Of a stretch of DNA of 64,000 bases, positions 1 through 8,173 are shown in pieces (the first letter of the stretch is position 1; every line of letters begins with the position of its first letter). The DNA lies in the NCBI RefSeq assembly GCF_900110105.1, contig NZ_FOCL01000017.1, forward strand, positions 1 to 64,000, given 5' to 3'. The notes below the pieces were generated by a model, which was not told the DNA's origin, did no database searches, and saw nothing but the letters and a program-made list of their open reading frames with translations. The stretch is from Mucilaginibacter gossypiicola. Its GTDB lineage: Bacteria > Bacteroidota > Bacteroidia > Sphingobacteriales > Sphingobacteriaceae. Both the position numbers and the translations under genes were made by a program.

Positions 1-337
1 GCATCTGTAAATACCAGCCTGTTTTTCGGTTGATACCTAAATCCCTGGCAAGTTGGCGGGCAGATAAGCCTTTTTTAGCATTCAGGATTAAACTAATAGC
101 CAGAAACCATTTGGGTAAAGGCAGCTTCGTATCTTCGAAAATCGTCCCAACCAATACACTGTAGCTACGATTGCATTCATGGCATTGATGCCGATGGGTG
201 GCTGTACGTTTGCTGCTTCGCTTTCCGCCACAATAAGGGCATGTAGGCGCTTCCTGCCACCTTAGGTGCTCAAGATAACTTATGCAGGTAGCCTGATCTG
301 GAAATCTACTAATCGTCTCTATTATATTCATTTCCAT
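1..337 (-). CDS. IS1595-family transposase, N-terminal part (cut by window edge)
   Basis: The minus strand reads open from an ATG at 337 to the window edge, about 112 residues with no stop. The translation has a zinc ribbon near residues 34-60 (CPYCGG, then CHEC after about 17 residues). It is followed by a helix-turn-helix-like stretch containing KGLSARQLARDLGIN and then KTGWYL. This order, zinc ribbon then helix-turn-helix, is the start of IS1595/ISXO2 transposases; the DDE catalytic core would lie left of the window. Upstream in-frame ATG choices at 337 and 331 both fit. Whether the element is intact cannot be seen, and no terminal inverted repeat could be assigned with confidence. It marks the left border of the dense SusCD region. 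Confidence 0.85.
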   Translation of the reverse strand, partial: MEMNIIETISRFPDQATCISYLEHLRWQEAPTCPYCGGKRSSKRTATHRHQCHECNRSYSVLVGTIFEDTKLPLPKWFLAISLILNAKKGLSARQLARDLGINRKTGWYLQM

Positions 338-377
338 AAAGATATATATTTTTTATGTCAATTCATGGGCTATTACT

Positions 378-477
378 CTCTTGAGAGGGGTGTAGGGGTG
401 TGTTTCTGCTTTGAAAGATCTGTAGCAGAAACACACCCCTGCTATCATACACGCTCCTACGCTCCCCCTCTCAAGAG
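378..477. repeat. Nested inverted repeat upstream of the transposase
   Basis: Two nested inverted repeats are present. The outer arms are 13 bases (378-390 with 465-477, CTCTTGAGAGGGG and its complement). The inner arms are 17 bases (394-410 with 424-440, perfect) around a 13-base loop. The right side carries about 25 extra bases between its inner and outer arms, so the fold is a long stem with a one-sided bulge. A short open frame over it on the plus strand (266-487) is not a gene. It may be part of the insertion sequence or an independent palindromic repeat. It could also act as a transcription stop. Confidence 0.75.
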
Positions 478-575
478 GGGATTTTAAAAGGTTGTGCCAA
501 ATTACTCTTTTAAATTAACGGCTATGGCGTTCACGTTTACATCTATAACTTATTAGGGAGCGTGAACATTCAATT

Positions 576-617
576 AAACCCGCGCGATTAAGCGCCTACG
601 CTTGACCGTGCGGGTTT
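576..617. terminator. Terminator-like hairpin downstream of the GH2 gene
   Basis: Arms AAACCCGC (576-583) and GCGGGTTT (610-617) enclose a smaller AAGCG/CGCTT stem. A T run follows on the plus strand; the minus side has only a weak T-rich tail. It lies 69 bases past the stop of the GH2 gene that ends at 686, so it probably ends the locus A transcript. A weaker GTTCACG/CGTGAAC hairpin (529-567) lies next to it. The rest of 478-685 shows no gene. Confidence 0.5.
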
Positions 618-685
618 TTAAGAGCTCAAATCACACTTTCATCAAATTGAATTTTCAATTCTGCAATAAATGCATAACATTCAAC

Positions 686-3631
686 TTATTTAGTATTATT
701 ATAAGGTATGGCTATTAACCTGATGCTATCGTTGCCCAAAACAGCGGCATCAAATTCAATTTTTACTGTTTTGGTTTCCCCTTTTAGCAGTGTGAAATAA
801 TTGTCACTCATAATTGCAGGTAAAATCTGCTCGCCATTTGACGTTCTTACAGCCTGTACCCTTACCCCAAACGCTACTGCCTTTGATGATGACGGATTAG
901 TTATCTGCGCAGTTATGTAATACTTGCCATCAGCTTTAACTGTTTTATAACCGGTTTTCAGATCAACCTTAGCCAGGGTGTTCAGCGCAGTATAATCTTT
1001 GCGTTTGTTGCCCCGCCAGTAAAAATTATCTGAAACCAGTTTGCCGTCTTTATCGGTAAGCTTTAGTTTGATAAAATGCACGTCGGAAAGGCCTTCGCTG
1101 GCTACATCGCCCTGATATACTTCAAAATTGTATAAAGAATACCCCCAATAGGTAGCACGTTCAATACCCTGCATTTTCACATAGCGGGCAGTTACTTCGG
1201 GAAACATGATCTTTTGATCGCCCTGCCTGCCGTCGTCGGTGCTATAAACATCGTGCCAGTGGCTTGCATCGGTTGATACCTGAATCCTGAAAGCTTTGGC
1301 ATAGGCATCTTCCCAACTCAGACCAACGCCGTTCACAACTTCTTCCCTACCCAGGTCAATATAAACCCATTCGCCATCACTATAGCGGCTTGCCCACCGC
1401 GTGCCGGGATTACCGTCATTTATTGCAGATGCATCTCCGTTGGTTGACGACGAACTTACTACTTTTTTGTTTTTGGCAAGATCAGCCTTGTACTGGTTGA
1501 ATTTAAGATCAAAAACAGCGCCCGAACTGTTGGCCGGCGCATCAACCATCTTTGACTGGCTGTATTGTTTTACCAGGGTACCATCCAAATTATAAACATC
1601 TGCCGAAGCCGTTAACCCATCGGCATCCTTGCGGGTGGTATTAATTATTTTGATGGCGTTTGTTACCGGGTTCCATTGAATGTGTAATGGCTCGCATGCT
1701 TTTTTCACGCCCCAGTATGCGCCGGTGAGATCATAATAATAATCATAAGTTTGCCATACCATTGAAGGGTAAGCCGATTGGCTCATCCAGGTCATAATAC
1801 CCGAGGCATCGTCGCCCATGGCATCCTGCCAGCCTTCGTACATTGCTTTGTTACTTTCTAAGCTTACAAACTGTGCCTTTCTGCAAAAATCCTCGATACC
1901 ATTTGGCGCTCCGTAACCATTGGTAATACTGGCCTCATAACTATCAGGGCCGGCATTAAATGCACGAGGGCCAAAAAAGTGCTGATCCCACATTTCGTTA
2001 CGCGGCCACCAGTTTTCTTTAGGCATAAACTTTTTGAAACTTTCAAAGTTCACAAAAACAGCGGTTCCTAATTCCGTGCGTAAACCCCAGCCTTTATTAC
2101 CGCCCAAACCAGTTGGATAAGCAGTAAAGTAATATCGGGGGTCTTTAGCATCCCAGGGGCCGCTACCCGTTAAGTTTTCGGCATGTGAATTGGGCTGGTA
2201 CCAGCGGTCGCCACCATCAAAAGTTGCAAGATCTTCTTTAAGCCATACACTCAAAGGTTGTTCAGGCCATCCTTCGTTATCCGCACACCAAACAGCAATA
2301 GCAGGATGATTTCTGAAACGTTTGATTTTTTCGATTGCATTAGCGTTAAATGTCGTTATATCAGCGGGCAGGTTTGGATTGGCATTTAACCAAAAATCGT
2401 CCCAAACCATGATACCGTATTTATCACAAGCCTCGTAAAACTCCTCATCAGTAGTTGAACCTATCCAGTTGCGAATCATATTAAAGTTCATCTCTTTGTG
2501 CAACTTCACCTTGTAATCGTACTCGGCGCCACGGCAACGCAACATGTATTCGCTCATGCCCCAGTCGCCCCCTTTTATAAATACTTTAGTACCGTTGATG
2601 GCCAGATGTAATACATGGCCTATGGTGTCATAGCTATATCGTTTAATACCAAATTTTATGTTCTGCACATCTGATACTTCATCGCCAATGCTAACACTTA
2701 GCTTACAATTATAAAGGTTAGGCTCGCCATATCCGTTAGGCCACCAAAGTTTAGGGCTGTTGATTATCAGCTGCTCAAAATCGCGTTTATTCAGCTTTAC
2801 TTCAGTGCTGCCATTGGCATCAACATAAATCTTTTTTTGAAACTCGATATTCCCCGGTGTAATAATGCCTTTAACAATGGCCGCTTGTGAATTTGGTGCG
2901 TTGTTTTTAACCTCAAGCGCTATCGATAAGTCGGCACGGGCATTGGTAGGCAAATTGGTGCGGATCCATGGATCTTTAATAGTTACGTCGCCTGTGTTGC
3001 TCAGGTAAACGTTATCAGTAATACCAGAATTAAGTCCCGGTACGTAAGGCATCCAATCCCAACCGGCGCTTGATACATAGTTGGGGCTACCCACATTGGC
3101 CAAAGGTTGTTTCGGGATATAAACCAAGGCTGTAAGCACGTTTTTACCACTGCGGTTTACTAATGCGCTGATATCGAAATGACCGCGCTGCATAAAACCG
3201 TCAAGAGTACCCAATTGCGTGCCGTTAAGGTAGATATCGGCCTTGCGATTAACACCTCTGAAATTTAACCATATTGTTTTTTTGGTATAGTTTGCCGGTA
3301 CGTTAAACTCGGTACGGTACCAGAAACTGCGATCGTATTTGGCTTTATCAACCTTGTAAATATTATCGCCAAAGTTGGGGTCTTTTTCCAAACCAGCTGC
3401 CACATATGAGGCAAATGTGGTTCCCGGTACAACGGCCGTAACCCAATCGATGGTATTATAACCTGCGTCTTTAATTTTTGAGGCGTCAGCTACGTCGGCC
3501 TGAGGTTTTATCTTCCATTGCTGACCAGCTGAACTGTTTAGCGATACTTCATTGTTTTGGGCATTAGCGGTGCCATAAAAACATGTAATAATGACAATTA
3601 AAAGTTTAAATACCTTATAACGTTTATACAT
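686..3631 (-). CDS. GH2 glycoside hydrolase, exo-glucosaminidase/mannosidase type, with inserted F5/8 type C module
   Basis: Secreted GH2 enzyme of 981 residues, with a signal peptide ending near ANA-Q25. The order is: sugar-binding jelly roll (about 50-210), Ig-like domain, TIM barrel (about 335-640) and C-terminal Ig-like domains. The acid/base is probably E453 (CADNE) and the nucleophile E520 (RTELG). The C-terminal stretch with DNFYWRG and ALNTLAKV is typical of the Ig domain of exo-beta-D-glucosaminidases and related GH2 mannosidases rather than classic beta-galactosidases. A discoidin-like module (about 720-838; INDGNPGTRW, then YWGYSLYNFEV) sits between the last two Ig units. It is the last gene of the locus A operon, 84 bases after a lipoprotein gene with a hairpin between. 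The family is secure; the exact substrate is not. Confidence 0.9.
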   Translation of the reverse strand: MYKRYKVFKLLIVIITCFYGTANAQNNEVSLNSSAGQQWKIKPQADVADASKIKDAGYNTIDWVTAVVPGTTFASYVAAGLEKDPNFGDNIYKVDKAKYDRSFWYRTEFNVPANYTKKTIWLNFRGVNRKADIYLNGTQLGTLDGFMQRGHFDISALVNRSGKNVLTALVYIPKQPLANVGSPNYVSSAGWDWMPYVPGLNSGITDNVYLSNTGDVTIKDPWIRTNLPTNARADLSIALEVKNNAPNSQAAIVKGIITPGNIEFQKKIYVDANGSTEVKLNKRDFEQLIINSPKLWWPNGYGEPNLYNCKLSVSIGDEVSDVQNIKFGIKRYSYDTIGHVLHLAINGTKVFIKGGDWGMSEYMLRCRGAEYDYKVKLHKEMNFNMIRNWIGSTTDEEFYEACDKYGIMVWDDFWLNANPNLPADITTFNANAIEKIKRFRNHPAIAVWCADNEGWPEQPLSVWLKEDLATFDGGDRWYQPNSHAENLTGSGPWDAKDPRYYFTAYPTGLGGNKGWGLRTELGTAVFVNFESFKKFMPKENWWPRNEMWDQHFFGPRAFNAGPDSYEASITNGYGAPNGIEDFCRKAQFVSLESNKAMYEGWQDAMGDDASGIMTWMSQSAYPSMVWQTYDYYYDLTGAYWGVKKACEPLHIQWNPVTNAIKIINTTRKDADGLTASADVYNLDGTLVKQYSQSKMVDAPANSSGAVFDLKFNQYKADLAKNKKVVSSSSTNGDASAINDGNPGTRWASRYSDGEWVYIDLGREEVVNGVGLSWEDAYAKAFRIQVSTDASHWHDVYSTDDGRQGDQKIMFPEVTARYVKMQGIERATYWGYSLYNFEVYQGDVASEGLSDVHFIKLKLTDKDGKLVSDNFYWRGNKRKDYTALNTLAKVDLKTGYKTVKADGKYYITAQITNPSSSKAVAFGVRVQAVRTSNGEQILPAIMSDNYFTLLKGETKTVKIEFDAAVLGNDSIRLIAIPYNNTK

Positions 3632-3668
3632 TGAGTGGAATAATTAGAAATTCTTTTCTGTTTATTTA

Positions 3669-3694
3669 TTGCTCTCCCTTAACCGGGAGAGCAA
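3669..3694 (-). terminator. Intercistronic hairpin before the locus A GH2 gene
   Basis: A perfect 10-base stem (TTGCTCTCCC with its complement) surrounds a six-base loop. It lies between the stop of the upstream lipoprotein gene (3716) and the GH2 start (3631). No clear U tract follows on the minus strand, so it is more likely a partial stop or an mRNA-stabilising 3' end for the susCD-lipoprotein part than a full terminator. Confidence 0.6.
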
Positions 3695-3715
3695 TTTGTG
3701 ATTGGATTGGAAGAA

Positions 3716-4945
3716 TTATAAACTTCTCAGCTTAACACCTTTAAACTGCAGATAGGTGTATGATTGCGTATTCACCACCCAACCGAGCGTAATGGTTGTT
3801 GTTGCCAAAAGCGTGAAGTTAAGCGTGTGTGTACCACCAATATTATTTTGATCGCCTTTGTAAATAGCCAGCGGGCTACCCAAATTGGTTATATCCGGTA
3901 GCGAATTGCCAACAGCTACTATTTCGTTGGCGTTAAGGGAGCCCCCGTATCCGGCAGTTTCAATATCAAGTGCGTAGTTGCCTGCAGGAAGCGTAATGGT
4001 TTGGTATACTTTGCCATTATTTACGCCATCACCTCCCCAATCTTTAGCTTCAAAGTGGATACAACCACCATTATCTGTTGACCAGCCTCCACCGGTACTC
4101 CCGTTTTGATTAACTACATTGCTATTGTATTGCCAATCTTTAGGTAACCCCCATTTTCCGGTTCCATTATCGCTACGGTAAAAAGGATAGCCGGCGTTTT
4201 TTATATACAGCGATGTGATATCGCCAATGCGCCTCACCCTCGGGAAAAGCGTTGGTGCAGCAACAGTAAAAGTATCAATAGCGCCCCTGAAAGGCAAGTA
4301 GCTTGATTGGTAAGTTACATCCGTACCAAACTTAAAATCATTGATGGTTACTATCGAATCGGTTGGTTTAAGAAATGTTGTTTGCGTTTTACCAGCATTA
4401 TCAATGTAGGTCACTATAGTTTTAGTATTTACAGTTACAGAATCAAGTGTGATCTGGTTAAAGTTCAACTTAACAACACCTGTAGTTATATCAACTGTAA
4501 AAGGATTATCAGCATTATAACCACGGTTAAAAATACCGCCTGCATAAATCGCCCCATAAACCCTAACCCCGTTGATGCTTTTAGCAATAGAGATATGCCC
4601 GTCACTATCAACAGAATTTACGACGAAGTTATAAGTACCCTCTGTTAAATTTGATACCATTACCTTTACCGTATCAAGTGGGTTATGGCTTGTTGCATCA
4701 ATAATTAACGAATCCTGCTTGTTGTTCCAATAAATCTTATACTTAACAATTTTAGGGTCGGGACTTGGGTTCCACACCAGTTGAGTACGCAGCTTACCGG
4801 CCCGGTAATTGGCATTGGCAATTACACCGGGATAATAAATCTCACTGCCTTTTATCAACTCTTTATAATTTTCATTCTTTTTTGAGCAGCCCCACGCGGC
4901 AAGCAATAACAGCAACCACGCTATATTTTTTATATTGATCTTCAT
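3716..4945 (-). CDS. Lipoprotein with DUF4998 and DUF5013-like domains
   Basis: 409-residue lipoprotein with lipobox AAWGC (lipidated Cys20). The N-terminal half (about 28-130) has fibronectin-like features (GKLRTQLVWNPSPDPKIVKYKIYW) matching the DUF4998 type found in SusCD loci. The C-terminal half (about 250-409) carries GGGWSTDNGGCIHFEAKDWG and TLPAGNYALDIETAGYG, typical of the DUF5013 beta-sandwich that often binds glycan. It is co-directional with its neighbours, 18 bases after the next lipoprotein gene. The likely role is a surface glycan-binding protein helping SusCD, analogous to SusE/SusF but not homologous by eye. Domain names come from recognition of conserved stretches, not from a search. 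Confidence 0.75.
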   Translation of the reverse strand: MKINIKNIAWLLLLLAAWGCSKKNENYKELIKGSEIYYPGVIANANYRAGKLRTQLVWNPSPDPKIVKYKIYWNNKQDSLIIDATSHNPLDTVKVMVSNLTEGTYNFVVNSVDSDGHISIAKSINGVRVYGAIYAGGIFNRGYNADNPFTVDITTGVVKLNFNQITLDSVTVNTKTIVTYIDNAGKTQTTFLKPTDSIVTINDFKFGTDVTYQSSYLPFRGAIDTFTVAAPTLFPRVRRIGDITSLYIKNAGYPFYRSDNGTGKWGLPKDWQYNSNVVNQNGSTGGGWSTDNGGCIHFEAKDWGGDGVNNGKVYQTITLPAGNYALDIETAGYGGSLNANEIVAVGNSLPDITNLGSPLAIYKGDQNNIGGTHTLNFTLLATTTITLGWVVNTQSYTYLQFKGVKLRSL

Positions 4946-4963
4946 TTGTTTGTCGCTTAAAAA

Positions 4964-6196
4964 TTATTGAGGGATTCCGTAAAAAGACATTTCTTCGATG
5001 TAGGTATAGTCAAGGCCAAACCAGGTTTCGCTGACTACAATACGCAGGTATTTTACTGCCGGGCTATTAAACGGTACATCAAAATTTACACCTGCCTCAA
5101 TAAAGGCCTGGTCGGCAGCATTGGTTTGTCCTTGCGGCAGGCCCGACGGCGGGTCTGGAAAACGATAGGTCCCCACTACTACCCAGTCGCCGCTTACAGT
5201 ACCCACCGGCTTGCCGCCGGGAGTAACAGCATCAGCAGGATTATCTTTATTTGATCCCCAAATGCTAAACACCTTGGGGTTTGCATAACCGTAGCTCCTT
5301 GGCCACATCAAAAAGTGGCTTAGCTTATAACTGCGTCCTACCCCAAAAGTACCTTGTACCAGTTTTTGTACCGGGCCAATAGTTGTTTGCCATGGTGCTG
5401 CGCCACCAACTTCTTTGGTAAAGCCATCCCATAAATAAGGAAGAATACCGCCGTAACCTATATAGCCATCGCTTGGGGTTAGGTATTGGAAAAATTTGCT
5501 TTTATCCAATAGCTCCTCATACAAGGGAGTAAGGGTAACCAATAAGGTATCTGATGCGTTTCCGAATTGGTCGGTTACAAAAGCGCCAAATTTTGCAGGT
5601 GTTGTGCTAAAGCCCCTTACGGCATAACTTATAGTATCGGTACTTGTAAAATGCCTGTCTTTAATATTAAATTTATTATCGGCAGGGTCAATGGCAATTA
5701 AATTTACACCAACGGGCCGTTTATCTTTATTAATGGTTGATAAATGGACACCGCCAAAATCGGCGGCCAGAGTAAGATTTTTCCTTATTAGCTGGTAGTA
5801 AGGTGTGTCCGGATGAACCGTTACCGTAACCGGATCAGACTCTACATTAGCCCGGGTTACCGCATGCAGTGTTATCGTATAATCCTTGCTGCTTTGAAAG
5901 CCATCAACCCTAATAGTATCCAGAAAATAGCTGGATTTAGTTTGCCTTGTTGTTTTGCCGTTAATATTATAATCGGCAACTACATAAAGCAGGTTTTGCG
6001 ACGATGGCAAAGTATAAGTTAAAACCACGCCGCCATTAAAATTGCGCACCTTAACATTGGTTACTACTGCCGGTTTTGTTTTATCGGTACTTTCAGGCAG
6101 TTTGTAGTTATCGCTTTTGGAACATGAAAACAAACATGTTGTTAAAAGCGCCAGTACACATATAAAATGTACAGGCTTTATATGATTATAGCTCAT
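4964..6196 (-). CDS. Lipoprotein with DUF4959, DUF5126 and DUF5000-like domains
   Basis: 410-residue lipoprotein; lipobox LFSC gives Cys25. The N-terminal region (about 40-125, PAVVTNVKVRNFNGGVVLTY) is a fibronectin-like DUF4959. The middle (about 130-225, FGGVHLSTINKDKRPVGVNL, then TDQFGNASDT) fits DUF5126. The C-terminal part (about 240-410, with PFNSPAVKYLRIVVSETW and YIEEMSFYG) is a discoidin-like DUF5000. This three-domain order is common in Bacteroidota glycan loci and suggests a cell-surface sugar-binding protein. It lies 47 bases downstream of susD and 18 bases upstream of the DUF4998 lipoprotein, so all are likely one operon. The ligand cannot be told from sequence. Confidence 0.75.
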   Translation of the reverse strand: MSYNHIKPVHFICVLALLTTCLFSCSKSDNYKLPESTDKTKPAVVTNVKVRNFNGGVVLTYTLPSSQNLLYVVADYNINGKTTRQTKSSYFLDTIRVDGFQSSKDYTITLHAVTRANVESDPVTVTVHPDTPYYQLIRKNLTLAADFGGVHLSTINKDKRPVGVNLIAIDPADNKFNIKDRHFTSTDTISYAVRGFSTTPAKFGAFVTDQFGNASDTLLVTLTPLYEELLDKSKFFQYLTPSDGYIGYGGILPYLWDGFTKEVGGAAPWQTTIGPVQKLVQGTFGVGRSYKLSHFLMWPRSYGYANPKVFSIWGSNKDNPADAVTPGGKPVGTVSGDWVVVGTYRFPDPPSGLPQGQTNAADQAFIEAGVNFDVPFNSPAVKYLRIVVSETWFGLDYTYIEEMSFYGIPQ

Positions 6197-6243
6197 AATA
6201 TCTTTTCGTTAATTATTTATCCAATTAAAAAACTGTTTAAATC

Positions 6244-8157
6244 CTACCAGTAAGGGTTTTGAACAAGGTTATCGTTCACCACGATTGAATTGTTCCAGAT
6301 TGGCCACAGGTAATCCCTGGTGTTAAATACCGGGATCTCCACGTTGCGGGCACGGTAGTAGTTAATAGCCTGCTCTTCGTAAATACTCCAGCCGGTTAAC
6401 GGGGTACTTAATACTCCCTGCAACTCTTTCCAGCGGCGAAGGTCCCAGCCGCTTTGCCCTTCAAAACAAAGCTCTATCCTGCGTTCCTGGTGAATGATAG
6501 CCCTTAAACCTTCTTTAGTAGTTGGTTTAGATGGATTTTTTGAATAAGCTGCCCATGAATCAACAACGCCACTCAAACCTGCACGTGCCCGGATCTTATC
6601 TACATAAGATATTGCTTCGGCAGTGGGGCCATTTACTTCATTTAAAGCTTCGGCATATAACAAGTATAAACCAGCCATACGCATAACCGGCATGGAAAAA
6701 TCAGTCCAGTTAAAACCATCGTCATATACGGTAAGGTAGTTGGCCAGCTTCTTAGGCCAATAACCGGTGATGTTTGATTTTTGCAGTGTTTTAGGGCCTG
6801 CAAGTGAGGTAACACCGCGTGCTGGTACATAGTGCGCTATTTTAGCGTCCAAAATACCATCACCAAACCAGATACCGCCATCAAAGCCTATACTTCCGTA
6901 AAAACGAGGTTCGCGGTCAAAATGAGCTTTAATTGTTTGATAGCCTTGTTTTATGTAGAAAAAATTTGCGGCATCGCCTGTACGCAACTGGTTACGATCG
7001 GCATAATCCCAGCTTTTATCTTCATCAATAGGGACACCTTTGTTGGTATAAAACAACTCGGTAGTTGAAATAGGCACCGCATAATAAGCCGGATTCTGAT
7101 TATCATTTTGGTTTGCCTTTTGAGTTAACCTGGGTATGCAATACTCCTGACCGTGCCAGATATTGCTTAACGACCAAATTAGTTCGGGGTTGGTATCCCA
7201 TTTTTGCGTAAGCGAGTTTTGGCAAGTTAGCACCTGTTTCAATGAGTCGGGCAGATTAGAAACACCCGGCGCCGGTACAAAATTGGTATTTAAATGCAAA
7301 CCGGCGGCTTCGCACATATCGATAGCAGTTTTACATGCGGTGGCGGCCTTTTGCCATTTAGTGGCATCAAACGATGTTGGGAAAAGGTTTTTACCGCTTT
7401 TATCCTTAAAGTTTGCATAATCAGGATTGCCGTTAAATAAAGGGCTCGCAGCAGTCATCAGCACCTCGGCTTTAATAGCCGCTGCTGCTGGTTGGGTTAT
7501 TCGGCCTAACTCCTTAGCTGGATTATCAATCGTAGCCGGCAGATCGGGAATTGCCTGATCAAGCAGCCCTACAATATAGTTAACCACATCATCAACCGGC
7601 TGGCGTTTCACTTTCACCTCGGCTGTTGAGGCCTCAACAGGCAAGTTTACGTCGATGATAGGGATCGGCCCGTACATCCGCATGAGGTAGTAATGGTAGT
7701 AGGCTTTCAGGAATTTGGTTTCGGCAATCCATCGTTTTTTCTCAACCGCACTTAAATCGGCTGGTTTGTCAATATTTTCGAGCATGGTATTGCAGCGTCT
7801 TATCGCAACAAACATGGCTGTACCGTTAGCCCTGCCATCCCAGAAGTTTAAACCGGGCTCGCCAACATTTTGGGTTCCGGTAATAAGCGTATAACCGGTA
7901 ATATCCAAGGGGTTATTGGCCAGGTTAAGCGGAAAAATGATTTCGCCAGAAGTTGTAAAACCTGCGCTCCTGTTCAGATCATTTAATTGCTGAACGGATG
8001 AATAACAGGTAAAAAGATAGTTTTCAGCTTCGTTCTTACTTCTGAAAGCATAATCAATTGTTCCAACATCAGGCGGAACAACGTCAAGATATTTTTTGCA
8101 TGAGCCGCTTAATACCATTAAAAGTAATAAGCCAATATGTTTATAGTTAAATTTCAT
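6244..8157 (-). CDS. SusD/RagB-family nutrient-binding lipoprotein (locus A)
   Basis: SusD-family lipoprotein that caps the SusC barrel and binds substrate at the cell surface. I chose the ATG at 8157 because it gives MKFNYKH, then a hydrophobic stretch and lipobox SGSC at residue 20. Upstream ATGs at 8187 and 8169 would overlap or abut the susC stop and add a charged, non-signal extension. TPR-like helices and the C-terminal SusD signature are visible (AEALNEVNGPTAEA, IHQERRIELCFEGQSGWDLRRW). At about 637 residues it is longer than many SusD proteins. The gap from the susC stop (8174) is 16 bases. Confidence 0.93.
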   Translation of the reverse strand: MKFNYKHIGLLLLMVLSGSCKKYLDVVPPDVGTIDYAFRSKNEAENYLFTCYSSVQQLNDLNRSAGFTTSGEIIFPLNLANNPLDITGYTLITGTQNVGEPGLNFWDGRANGTAMFVAIRRCNTMLENIDKPADLSAVEKKRWIAETKFLKAYYHYYLMRMYGPIPIIDVNLPVEASTAEVKVKRQPVDDVVNYIVGLLDQAIPDLPATIDNPAKELGRITQPAAAAIKAEVLMTAASPLFNGNPDYANFKDKSGKNLFPTSFDATKWQKAATACKTAIDMCEAAGLHLNTNFVPAPGVSNLPDSLKQVLTCQNSLTQKWDTNPELIWSLSNIWHGQEYCIPRLTQKANQNDNQNPAYYAVPISTTELFYTNKGVPIDEDKSWDYADRNQLRTGDAANFFYIKQGYQTIKAHFDREPRFYGSIGFDGGIWFGDGILDAKIAHYVPARGVTSLAGPKTLQKSNITGYWPKKLANYLTVYDDGFNWTDFSMPVMRMAGLYLLYAEALNEVNGPTAEAISYVDKIRARAGLSGVVDSWAAYSKNPSKPTTKEGLRAIIHQERRIELCFEGQSGWDLRRWKELQGVLSTPLTGWSIYEEQAINYYRARNVEIPVFNTRDYLWPIWNNSIVVNDNLVQNPYW

Positions 8158-8173
8158 GATACTCTTCATCTGC

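Noticed and set aside
266..487. 73-residue plus-strand open frame
   Set aside because: It covers the inverted repeat and the 5' end of the transposase on the other strand; its sequence is low in protein-like features and it is explained by the palindrome.
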